From Nocardia shimofusensis NBRC 100134 (GTDB lineage: Bacteria; Actinomycetota; Actinomycetes; Mycobacteriales; Mycobacteriaceae): a DNA stretch of 64,000 nucleotides. Location: assembly GCF_001613125.1 (NCBI RefSeq), contig NZ_BDBT01000004.1, positions 1-64,000 of the forward strand. Reading direction: 5' to 3'. The position numbers were made by a program, and so were the translations under genes. Numbering within the stretch: the first letter of the stretch is position 1; the number at the start of each line of letters is the position of its first letter. Positions 54,590-64,000 of the stretch are shown here, piece after piece. Under the pieces are notes generated by a model, which had not been told where the DNA came from, did not search any database, and saw only the letters and a list, made by a program, of their open reading frames with translations.

Positions 54590-54692
54590 GCGAGCCCGTC
54601 GTGCCGCGCCGCCCGCCGTCGATCCGGGCGATCGCGCCGAGCCTGTCGCTCTGCGCGGTAGAGGCCGCGGCATCTGTGCACCGAGAGCACCC

Positions 54693-55325
54693 TCACGAGG
54701 CCGAGGACCGGCGCTCTCGCTCGCGTTCGGCGTCGCGGGCGGTGAGGAAGTCGTCGACGAGCCGGGCGCAGTCCTGCGGGGTGGTGGTCTCCAAACCGAC
54801 GAGCTTGGCGAAGACGACGGGGCCCAGGAGTTGCGCCAGGGCTCGGGTGCGGTCGAAATCGCCCAATCTGGCCTGGGCTTCCGCGGTTTCGAGCACGCGG
54901 TCGAAGGGCGCGCGGTACTGCTCGATCAGCCGGGCGCGCAGTGAGTTGGCGGCGGCGCCGTCGGCGCCGGAGTCCCGGTCGGCGGTGGCGAGCCAGGCCA
55001 GAATGCTCATGTGCAGCGGCGCTTCGTCGATGATGGCGGCCTGGCGGACGAGCGAGGTGATCAGGCCCTCGCGCAACCCGGCGGGCGGCGCGGTCTCGAT
55101 GGCCGGCGGCAGCAATCGCTCCAGTGTGGCGGCCCGCAACTGCCTCGCGCTGGCGAAGTGCCGGTACAGCGTGGTGCGCGCGACCTTGGACAGCCGGGTG
55201 ACCGCCTCGATCGTGACCGCCTCCGGCCCGCCGGATTCGAGCAGGGTGGCGGCCGCGTCCAGCAATCGCCGGCGAGAGCGCGTGGTGCGCGGGTCGGCCT
55301 CGGTGTCGTCGGCGCCGGTGGTCAT
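54693..55325 (-). CDS. TetR-family repressor, probable regulator of the adjacent MFS exporter
   Basis: 210 residues; helix-turn-helix RRRLLDAAATLLESGGPEAVTIEAVTRLSKVARTTLYRHFASARQL near 17-63, helical ligand domain of unknown specificity. It is divergent from a DHA2-type drug exporter with a dyad in the shared promoter, the classic arrangement for a drug-sensing repressor such as QacR-like proteins; the inducer cannot be predicted. Convergent with the hydrolase gene, with 103 gene-free bases between. Confidence 0.9.
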   Translation of the reverse strand: MTTGADDTEADPRTTRSRRRLLDAAATLLESGGPEAVTIEAVTRLSKVARTTLYRHFASARQLRAATLERLLPPAIETAPPAGLREGLITSLVRQAAIIDEAPLHMSILAWLATADRDSGADGAAANSLRARLIEQYRAPFDRVLETAEAQARLGDFDRTRALAQLLGPVVFAKLVGLETTTPQDCARLVDDFLTARDAERERERRSSAS

Positions 55326-55375
55326 GGTCGGTGCTGTCCTTTCCGCTCCCCGGGCCTGTCGCGAACCGGCCCCCG

Positions 55376-55396
55376 TATGCTACTGCTGGTAGCGTA
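55376..55396. promoter_or_regulatory. Probable operator between tetR and the MFS gene
   Basis: TATGCTAC and GTAGCGTA form 8-base arms with one mismatch around TGCTG, with a second smaller dyad TACT-CAT-AGTA just downstream (55401-55411). Both lie between the divergent starts and overlap any plausible exporter promoter. Confidence 0.55.
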
Positions 55397-55431
55397 ACGA
55401 TACTCATAGTACTGTTTCTCGGGGAGGCGAA

Positions 55432-57066
55432 ATGGATACCACCGCGGTTCGGTTGTCCGGCAGACAGTGGTGGCTGCTGACCGTCGCCTGTATGGGGGTG
55501 GCGCTGGTCGTCGCCGCGATGGCCGGTCTCTACACCGCCCTGCCCGAGATCGCCGCCGATACCGGCGCGACGCAGCAGCAGCTGACCTGGATCATCGACG
55601 GATACACGCTCATGCTGGCCTGCCTGGTGCTGCCGTGCGGCGCGCTCGGCGACCGCTACGGCCGCAGGCTGGTGCTCGTTCTGGGGCTGGTGGTGTTCTC
55701 GGTCGCCTCCGCGCTGCCGCTGGCGCTGGACTCGCCCACCTGGCTGATCATCGCCAGGGCGCTCGCGGGCGTCGGCGCGGCGCTGGTCATGCCCTCGACG
55801 TTGTCGCTGCTCACCGCCAACTTCCCCGAGTCCCGTCGTTCGGCTGCTATCGCGATCTGGGCCGGTGTCACCGGTGTGAGCGCGGTGGTCGGCTTCCTCG
55901 GCTCCGGTCTGCTGCTGGAGTTCTACTCCTGGCTCTCGATCTTCGCCGGTATGGCCGCGGCCGGCGCGGTGCTGGCGGTGGCAAGTTGCACGGTCATCGA
56001 TTCCACCGACGACACCCGTCCGGCCATGGACCCGCTCGGCGCGGTGTGCTCGGCGGCCGCGGTGGGGCTGCTGGTGGTCGGCGCGATCGAGGGGCCGGTC
56101 CGGGGCTGGACCGACCCGCTCGTCCTGTTCGCGTTGGCGGGCGCCGTACTCGCCGGGCTCGGCTTCGTGTTCGTCGAACTGCGGGTGCGGCGTCCGTTGC
56201 TGGATGTGCGGTTGTTCGCGGTGCGCGGCTTCGGTAGCGGATCGGTGGCCGTGGGGATGCAGTTCCTGGCCGCGTTCGGCACCTTCCTGCTGATCATGCA
56301 GTTCATGCAGCTGTTCCTCGGCTACAGCGCGCTGAAATCGGCGGTGGCGCTGACGCCCATGGTCGTGCCGATGATCGCACTGGCGATGGTCGCCCCGTAC
56401 CTGGCCGAGCGTTTCGGGCTGCGCCTGCCGACCCTGATCGGCGTCGGCATGATCGGCATCGCGCTGCTCGGCCTGTCCCGGCTCACGCCCGACAGCGGCT
56501 ACACCGACCTGCTGTGGCCGCTGCTGGTGATGAGCAGCGGGCTCGGGTTGAGTTCGCCGCCCGCCACCGCGGCCATCATCGCCAACACCCCCGCCGCCAA
56601 ACACGGTGTCGCCTCGGCGGTCAACGACGCCGCTCGCGAAGTGGGCGCTGCGGTCGGCATCGCCATCGCGGGCAGCGTGCTGGCCGCCGGCTACACCGAC
56701 CGGATCGCCCCGATTCTGCCGCAGCTCCCCGAGCAGGCCCGCGAACCTGTCGGAGGATCGTTGGCCGCCGCCATGCAAGTGGCCGAGGAGGCCGGGCCGC
56801 AGGCCGATCCACTCGTCGACGCCGCCCAGTCCGCCTTCATGCACGGTGCGGGCAACGCCGCTCTCGCGCTCGGCGTCGTGACACTGACGGCCGCTGTCCT
56901 GCTCGGTGTCTGGGCGCCCGGCCGGAACGCTGTGACGGTCGGCATCCGGCCCGACGTAGTCGCGCCCGACAGCGAATCGCCCGCGGATGAGGCGAGTGCC
57001 GGTGAACGGGCAGCCGTGCGGCTGCGAACCGGGAACGACGACTCGGAGAAGGCCACGCTCGCTTGA
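55432..57066 (+). CDS. DHA2-family (14-helix) multidrug exporter
   Basis: 544 residues with fourteen hydrophobic segments. The MFS motif A GALGDRYGRRLVLVLGL follows helix 2, and motif C-like AGVTGVSAVVGFLGSGLLLE is in helix 5, as expected of proton antiporters such as LfrA and QacA. IDGYTLMLACLVLPCG with a membrane acidic residue near 52 supports cation or drug coupling. An acidic tail of about 45 residues ends the protein. ATG follows GGGGAGG. Divergently regulated by the adjacent TetR gene by inference. Confidence 0.92.
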   Translation: MDTTAVRLSGRQWWLLTVACMGVALVVAAMAGLYTALPEIAADTGATQQQLTWIIDGYTLMLACLVLPCGALGDRYGRRLVLVLGLVVFSVASALPLALDSPTWLIIARALAGVGAALVMPSTLSLLTANFPESRRSAAIAIWAGVTGVSAVVGFLGSGLLLEFYSWLSIFAGMAAAGAVLAVASCTVIDSTDDTRPAMDPLGAVCSAAAVGLLVVGAIEGPVRGWTDPLVLFALAGAVLAGLGFVFVELRVRRPLLDVRLFAVRGFGSGSVAVGMQFLAAFGTFLLIMQFMQLFLGYSALKSAVALTPMVVPMIALAMVAPYLAERFGLRLPTLIGVGMIGIALLGLSRLTPDSGYTDLLWPLLVMSSGLGLSSPPATAAIIANTPAAKHGVASAVNDAAREVGAAVGIAIAGSVLAAGYTDRIAPILPQLPEQAREPVGGSLAAAMQVAEEAGPQADPLVDAAQSAFMHGAGNAALALGVVTLTAAVLLGVWAPGRNAVTVGIRPDVVAPDSESPADEASAGERAAVRLRTGNDDSEKATLA

Positions 57067-57111
57067 CGGGGCGGTCGGCCGGTCCGTCGCGGTGATGGTC
57101 GGTATCGGTGG

Positions 57112-57139
57112 GGCGGCTCCGGGCGAACCCGGAGCCGCC
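57112..57139 (+). terminator. Terminator of the MFS exporter
   Basis: Perfect 12-base arms GGCGGCTCCGGG and complement closed by CGAA, 46 bases after the exporter stop. No T-run. Confidence 0.75.
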
Positions 57140-57445
57140 GCCGGCCCAACCAACCGATGCCCGCCTGATTTCTCGGACCCCGGCCTCGACGAGGATGCTG
57201 CCACAGCCGGACGGCGCAGGCATCCCGGCGCCCTCGCTGCTGCACTTGCGAGCGAACCATGCATCTGTCCGTACACGCGCCGAGCCCAGGACCTGTGACT
57301 ACGGATGATGTGCCATCGCTATCGGATAACGAACAGGTTGCGAAGCGCCTGCCTCGTTGTCGAATCGTTATCCGCTCGGGTTTTCCGGCGGTCGCCGGGC
57401 CGCGGTGTGCCGGTCGATGTGTCGACCTGCAGAGACCGGTGGAGC
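57140..57445. repeat. Gene-free region with a 10-base inverted repeat
   Basis: About 300 bases with no credible gene on either strand. CGGATAACGA at 57323-57332 and its exact complement at 57365-57374 are 32 bases apart and partly enclose a weaker inner hairpin. This could be a terminator for the minus-strand genes, an operator pair, or the trace of a lost element. Confidence 0.4.
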
Positions 57446-57868
57446 TCAACGGCGGCGGATGCGGGCCGGCCATGCGGCGGTATCGATCAGCCCCTCGGTG
57501 GGCAGGTGGTAGCGCTCGGCCTCCCGCGCCACGAGATCGGTGACCCTGCCTCGATAGGTGGTGGTGCTCAGGTCCTCGAATTCCCAGCCGTCGACGAAGG
57601 AGTCGCGCAGGATCGACTCGCCGATGCGCGGGCCGAACCCCGGCTCGGCGTCGGAGAGCGCCAGGATGTGCACCCGCCCTCCGGGCGCGCACACCCGGTG
57701 CAGTCCGCGCACGTAGGCGGCCCTGGCCTCGGGCACGGTGCCGAAGACGTGGAACAACGCGCTGTCGACCACGGTGTCGAAGACACCGAGTCCTTCGGCG
57801 CCCGTGTCGGCGAGAGTGAGCACGTCTCCGGTGACCGTGTCATGGGTCCAGCCTGGACCCTCGACCAC
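57446..57868 (-). pseudogene. 5'-truncated class I SAM methyltransferase
   Basis: 140 residues covering only the second half of a small-molecule methyltransferase: GDVLTLADTGAEGLGVFDTVVDSALFHVF, then YVRGLHRVCAPGGRVHILALSD and a C-terminal segment. The SAM-binding GxGxG strand and the preceding 70 or so residues are missing; upstream is the end of the lysin-like gene. Full family members of this type are about 210 residues. With no cofactor site it cannot be an active enzyme alone, so I call it a remnant, although the frame is still open. Confidence 0.65.
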
Positions 57869-57899
57869 GGTTCAGGTCGATACGATGCCCGGCCCCGCG

Positions 57900-59648
57900 T
57901 CAGGGCGTGTCCGGCAGCGGCTCGTCGCCGCCGTCCACCCGGCGCAGCGCGATGGTCTGCTTCGGGACCCAGTAGATCCGGCCGTGCTCGAATTCCTGGT
58001 AGGCGCCCGCGTCGAAGGGGATCTCGTCGGATGCCGGCCAGCCGAGCGGCCCGTTCTCGAAGCCGCTGCGGTTCCAGCGTTCCCTGATCGCGCCGCGCAG
58101 GTGATACACCGGCCTTCCGGTGCGGTGGTAGAGCGCGCCGCGCTCGAAGCCCTGCACCTCACCCCATTCGGCGCCGCTCCCGTCGTAGAGCACCGTGTGA
58201 TCGGTGATCGGGTAGCCCAGCGGCCCTGCCTCCCAGCCGGTTTCGGCGTACTTACCGAACAGCGATTCGGGAATCGCGTATGCGCCGGTGGACGGGTGCC
58301 AGTACACATGACCGTGCTCGTACCGGACGAAGCGGCCCACTCCGTCGGGGGTCGTCTGTTCACCCGGCGGTCCCAGCCGTCGGCCGAGCCACGGTGTCAC
58401 CGCCGCCTTGGCATCGATCGCGCCCGGAACCTGCCCCGAACCCGTCCCGTCGGCGAACTCACGGACGTGCCGGGCGAAGACGTCCCAGGGGAAGTGGAAG
58501 CCCACGTCGGTGTGGGTGCCGATGCCGAGGCATTCGGTGACGTACTTGTGGTCGGAGATCCCGTCGCGCCTGGTGTAGGGCGGGGCGATGACATCGGTGG
58601 CGAAGCCGTACTTCTTCGCGTCCTGCACCGCCACCCACGCCGCGATCCGCAGATCGCCCTCGACGGCCAGCCACTGTTCGCGCGACCAGGCGGCGCGACT
58701 GCCCGCGAAGCAGAGGTTGATCGTGTGGCTGTTGGCGTCGAGCACCGACCACGAGGCGTAGTCGGTGTCCACCACGGCGCACAGGATCGCCTCGCGCAGC
58801 GTGTAGTGGTAGGAGACCCCGTTGGCCGGGTTGTTCAGGTAGCCGGCCAGCGATTCCGCCGTGCCGTTGCCCTCCTGGGTGTGCAGCAGGAAATTGGTGA
58901 TGCGGGCGCCCCAGCGCTGCGAGCGGGAGTTGCCCATCCGATCGAGTTCGGTGAATACCGGAGGTGTCACGACGGGCGTCCGGCGATCGATGGACCACTG
59001 CCCGTAGTCGGCGGCGAGGATGTCGTCGATGTCGACCGAACTGCCGTCGATGAGCGGCCCCGGATTGCCCGGGGTGTCGATGACGCGTTGGTACAGAACG
59101 GCTTCGGGCGTGTCGAGCCGATTGTCCGACCATGCGCGGGTCTGCCAGGCCCAGCGTTTGCCCGCCGAGGTCGACCGGCCGACGACGTCGTCCTCGATGG
59201 CCCAGGCGCACACCCGTGACGAGCCGTAGACGCCGGTGCGCTCGCGTCCGATGGCCTCGTTCACGCCGCGGAAGAAGTGGACCGCCCCGGTGTTCCACTG
59301 GTGCAGGGAGATGTCCTCGTCCACCGCGAAGAAGATGGGACAGTGTTCGGGTCCGCCCGCTGCCTCGTGGATCTGCAGGGCCTGCAGCCCCATCCGGCGG
59401 CCGCCGTCGAAGCCGGTGGTCCAGTCCGAGGGCGAGCGGGCATCGCCCGGCTTGCCGAACTGCCAGATGGACACGACATCGAGCCCGGCGGCGCGCAGCC
59501 GGTCGGTGTACTCCCTGGTCACCGGTTTGGCGCCGAAGTTCGCGCCCGGTCTGCTGGGGGCCACGTAGACCAGTACGGCGCTGTGTCCGGCAGCCTTGAT
59601 GGCGGCCGGATCTATCAGACGTGCGGCGAAATCGACTGCGGTCGGCAT
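57900..59648 (-). CDS. Lysin-like three-domain peptidoglycan hydrolase without signal peptide
   Basis: 582 residues in three parts. About 1-205: DUF1906/Rv2525c-like glycoside-hydrolase domain (DFAARLIDPAAIKAAG, FFAVDEDI, GVYGSSRVCAW). About 225-385: type 2 amidase with zinc ligands LLHTQEG and GTHTDVG and the phage-typical SYHYTLREAILCAVVDTDYASWSVLDA (segments shorter than 20 in each half). About 400-582: three LGFP repeats (e.g. LGYPITD, LGWPASD) that bind the mycolyl-arabinogalactan wall. The ATG at 59648 has GGAGG upstream and no signal peptide follows. The layout matches actinophage lysins, so phage origin or holin-dependent release is likely; the longer frame to 59852 is unconserved. 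Confidence 0.85.
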   Translation of the reverse strand: MPTAVDFAARLIDPAAIKAAGHSAVLVYVAPSRPGANFGAKPVTREYTDRLRAAGLDVVSIWQFGKPGDARSPSDWTTGFDGGRRMGLQALQIHEAAGGPEHCPIFFAVDEDISLHQWNTGAVHFFRGVNEAIGRERTGVYGSSRVCAWAIEDDVVGRSTSAGKRWAWQTRAWSDNRLDTPEAVLYQRVIDTPGNPGPLIDGSSVDIDDILAADYGQWSIDRRTPVVTPPVFTELDRMGNSRSQRWGARITNFLLHTQEGNGTAESLAGYLNNPANGVSYHYTLREAILCAVVDTDYASWSVLDANSHTINLCFAGSRAAWSREQWLAVEGDLRIAAWVAVQDAKKYGFATDVIAPPYTRRDGISDHKYVTECLGIGTHTDVGFHFPWDVFARHVREFADGTGSGQVPGAIDAKAAVTPWLGRRLGPPGEQTTPDGVGRFVRYEHGHVYWHPSTGAYAIPESLFGKYAETGWEAGPLGYPITDHTVLYDGSGAEWGEVQGFERGALYHRTGRPVYHLRGAIRERWNRSGFENGPLGWPASDEIPFDAGAYQEFEHGRIYWVPKQTIALRRVDGGDEPLPDTP

Positions 59649-60035
59649 GGGGAACCTCCATCGGTCGGGCCTGCTGTCCCGGCCGGCTGCGGCAGGGGGG
59701 CGAGCAGATCGGGGCCCTCCGGGAGAACACCGTCGCCGGCGGATGTGCGTGCGATCGCTCCTCGAGTAGAACAGGACTCGGTACGCGAAGTCCTCATCCG
59801 AACCGATGAGGACGAAGGCTTCTCGTGGGCTGCCGAATGTGTGCCGGCGCATCGGCTTTCAACGTGAGCGGAACGGATCCGGCTGCGCCACCGACCGATC
59901 GCCCGCCGACCTCCCCCGAGATCCGAAGTCATAGGCAGGAGCTATAATTTCGGGCAGAGGCGCACTGGAGCGGCGCACCGTGGCGCGGGAGAGATCTTGG
60001 TCCTTCCGGGCCGGAGGAAGTCGAAGGTCATTCAC
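59649..60035. promoter_or_regulatory. Divergent promoter region between lysin-like gene and luxR
   Basis: About 390 bases without a gene. A perfect TATAAT lies at 59943-59948, about 90 bases before the luxR start. A perfect 9-base inverted repeat GTCCTCATC-N6-GATGAGGAC at 59790-59813 lies roughly midway between the divergent genes and could be an operator. Confidence 0.5.
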
Positions 60036-61166
60036 ATGACGATGACAGTCGAGAGGTTCTCCGAGATCGTGGCGCGAATCGAGCGCGCCGCGCTGTATCC
60101 CGCCGAGTGGTCGCGAGCGGTGGACGATGTCGTCGAGGCGCTGGGCGCCGATCGGGGCGGATTGGTCGTCACCGCAGCGAATTGCCGGACGATGACGGCA
60201 TGTTCGGACGGAGCCGACGATCTGCGTCGTAGCTACAACGCCCGCTACTGGCGCATCGACCCGATCGCGACCGCGCTCGCCCGCGCACCGGCCGGCCTGA
60301 TCACCACCTGCGAGGAACTGTTGGGGCCCGGTTATCTGCGCAGGCACCGGTTTTTCAGCGACTGGATGGCGCCGCACCGGCTGGGCGACGGCATGCTCAC
60401 CGTGCTCGCCGACGGCGATCGGAGCGCTTGGCTCGGCGCCTATCCGTACCGCCATCGCGATCTCGATCGCGCGCATGCCACGGCGACGATGCGGCTGCTG
60501 CTTCCGCACCTGCGGCACGCACTCACAGTGCAGGCCCGGCTGGCCGAGGCGGATGCGGCGCACGGTGCCGTCGCGGCGGTGTTGGACCGCTACCGGCACG
60601 GTGTGGTCATCGTGACCGGCGGCGGGACGATCGGCTACGCGAATCCGGCGGCGGCGGCCATCTTCGCGGCCGGCGACGGCCTCGCGGTCGGTCGCCGCGG
60701 CCACCTCGAGTCGACCGACAGTGTCGCCGCCGCGGGACTGCGTGCGCTGATCACCGCCGCGACGCGCCCGGTCGGGCCCCGAGTCGGCGGTCGCCGCCTG
60801 GTACCTCGGCGCGGCGGTGAAGCCCCCTACGCCCTCTCGGTACTGCCGCTGGAACCCGCGTGCGTGCGCGACGGCGAGCGCGCGGCCCTCGTCGTCATCG
60901 TCGACCCGGAGCGGGAGGTCAGCGGCGGTTGCGAAGCACTGCGCCAGCTCTACGGCCTGACCGGCGCGGAGGCGCGGGTTGCCGCGGTGGCGCTGCGCGG
61001 CAAGGGGTTGCGCGCGATCGCCGAGGATCTGGCGGTGTCGGTGAACACCGCCCGCACGCATCTGCAGCACGTGTTCGACAAGTCCGGCACGCATCGCCAG
61101 GCCGAACTGGTGCGACTGCTCACCACGGTGCTCTCGGGAACCGGTCAGTTCGACCCGGTCGAGTAG
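60036..61166 (+). CDS. LuxR-family transcriptional regulator
   Basis: 376 residues. C-terminal LuxR helix-turn-helix: YGLTGAEARVAAVALRGKGLRAIAEDLAVSVNTARTHLQHVFDKSGTHRQAELVRLL, near 310-365. The N-terminal 300 residues resemble PAS/sensor-like regions of actinobacterial LuxR proteins (AVLDRYRHGVVIVTGGGTIGYANPAAAAIF is PAS-like near 185-215); no receiver or ATPase motif. Start ATG 60036 chosen by AAGG spacing of eight bases. Convergent with the E1 gene, 12 bases apart. Target unknown. Confidence 0.88.
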   Translation: MTMTVERFSEIVARIERAALYPAEWSRAVDDVVEALGADRGGLVVTAANCRTMTACSDGADDLRRSYNARYWRIDPIATALARAPAGLITTCEELLGPGYLRRHRFFSDWMAPHRLGDGMLTVLADGDRSAWLGAYPYRHRDLDRAHATATMRLLLPHLRHALTVQARLAEADAAHGAVAAVLDRYRHGVVIVTGGGTIGYANPAAAAIFAAGDGLAVGRRGHLESTDSVAAAGLRALITAATRPVGPRVGGRRLVPRRGGEAPYALSVLPLEPACVRDGERAALVVIVDPEREVSGGCEALRQLYGLTGAEARVAAVALRGKGLRAIAEDLAVSVNTARTHLQHVFDKSGTHRQAELVRLLTTVLSGTGQFDPVE

Positions 61167-61178
61167 GGCGCGCGGCGG

Positions 61179-63491
<2,313 letters not shown>

Positions 63492-63671
63492 CGGCCACAC
63501 CTCCCGGATCGTCTGATACCCGAAGGGACCGGCGGCCGAACCGGTCTCGCTGTCGAGCCCGAACAGTGCCCGTCCTGGATCGCGCGAGCGACGAGTACTC
63601 CGGCAGTGCGACGGGGTCGGTTCCGCTCGGCGAGATCCCGGCCGCGAACATGCCGTCGCCGTGCGCCGGGA

Positions 63672-64000
63672 TCAGCGCACCGCGGTCGCGGCCTCCTCGT
63701 CCAACAACCAGGTGGTGGATTCGGCGCCGCGCGCGCCCGCGGCCGGGATGTCGACCGGGTCCGCGCCGTTCAGCGCCGCCGCGACCGCCTCGGCCTTGGC
63801 CGCACCGCCGACCACCAGCACCACATGGCGAGCCTTGCGCACCGCGGGCAGCGTCAGCGTCACCCGCACCGCGGGCGGCTTGGGGGAATCGGTCACCGCG
63901 ACGACGAGTTCGTGCTCTTCGCGCACCGCGTCGGTATGGGGGAACAGCGAGTTCACGTGACCCTCGCCGCCCATGCCCAGCAGGTGCAGATCGAAGGCCC
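63672..64000 (-). CDS. pgl: 6-phosphogluconolactonase (5' end outside window)
   Basis: C-terminal part of the second enzyme of the oxidative pentose phosphate pathway. Reading in from the right edge: [24 protein letters not shown], the family signature with the catalytic-site Gly-rich loop and His, then [29 protein letters not shown]. About 110 residues are inside the window and the normal stop is at 63672. opcA and zwf are expected beyond the edge. Confidence 0.9.
   Translation of the reverse strand, partial: AFDLHLLGMGGEGHVNSLFPHTDAVREEHELVVAVTDSPKPPAVRVTLTLPAVRKARHVVLVVGGAAKAEAVAAALNGADPVDIPAAGARGAESTTWLLDEEAATAVR

Overview
The window is a high-GC actinobacterial chromosome, most likely Nocardia or a close relative in the Mycobacteriales. 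The evidence is the GC-rich coding with many GTG starts, the PyrR/pyr operon with a membrane-protein gene between pyrC and carA, mIHF next to gmk-rpoZ-coaBC-metK-priA, the fmt-rsmB-rpe-rib block, the uvrC-rapZ-yvcK-whiA block and gap-pgk-tpiA-secG. The order runs closely parallel to that of Mycobacterium tuberculosis as I remember it. No rRNA, tRNA, CRISPR array, complete insertion sequence or prophage was seen.

Layout. 1-5471: the shikimate genes aroK (running off the left edge) and aroC on the minus strand, a prepilin-peptidase-like protein, then pepQ, efp, nusB and a YciI-like protein on the plus strand. 5472-9143: a small accessory stretch with terminators, an orphan MerR-type promoter, a quinone oxidoreductase divergent from its TetR regulator, an AlkB-like dioxygenase and an LCM-type methyltransferase. 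9267-18061: the pyrimidine operon pyrR-pyrB-pyrC-(membrane protein)-carA-carB-pyrF, with a PyrR-type RNA leader in front and a 17-bp terminator stem behind. 18644-25274: mihF, gmk, rpoZ, coaBC, metK and a helicase-degenerate priA carrying a pure hexanucleotide repeat. 25579-31669: a PadR regulator, a secreted lipase, def-fmt-rsmB (RsmB has a long RG-rich tail at its N terminus) and an MmcQ/YjbR protein. 31666-33047: rsbW-sigF on the minus strand. 33098-37606: rpe, an orphan gene, then the riboflavin genes ribC-ribBA-ribH and a PH-like membrane protein. 37634-41008: a gamma-glutamyltransferase lipoprotein and an O-acetylhomoserine sulfhydrylase, both minus. 41138-46879: a HAD hydrolase, uvrC, rapZ, yvcK, whiA. 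46993-52070: gap-pgk-tpiA, an MFS exporter, secG.

52102-63491 is an accessory island between secG and pgl, two genes that lie much closer in related genomes. It holds a GNAT acetyltransferase; a short-chain dehydrogenase divergent from an alpha/beta hydrolase across a perfect KstR-type operator; a TetR regulator divergent from a 14-helix drug exporter; a methyltransferase remnant without its SAM-binding half; a protein built like an actinophage lysin but with no signal peptide; a LuxR regulator; and a fused E1 alpha-beta 2-oxoacid dehydrogenase. The pentose-phosphate gene pgl runs off the right edge.

Most of the window is conserved housekeeping sequence. The observations most worth following are the KstR-like box, the GATGCC repeat in priA, the disordered tails on RsmB and AroK, the cytoplasmic-looking lysin, and the orphan MerR-type promoter. 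I found no convincing wholly new biological system. All calls come from reading translations and motifs by eye; no database search was run.
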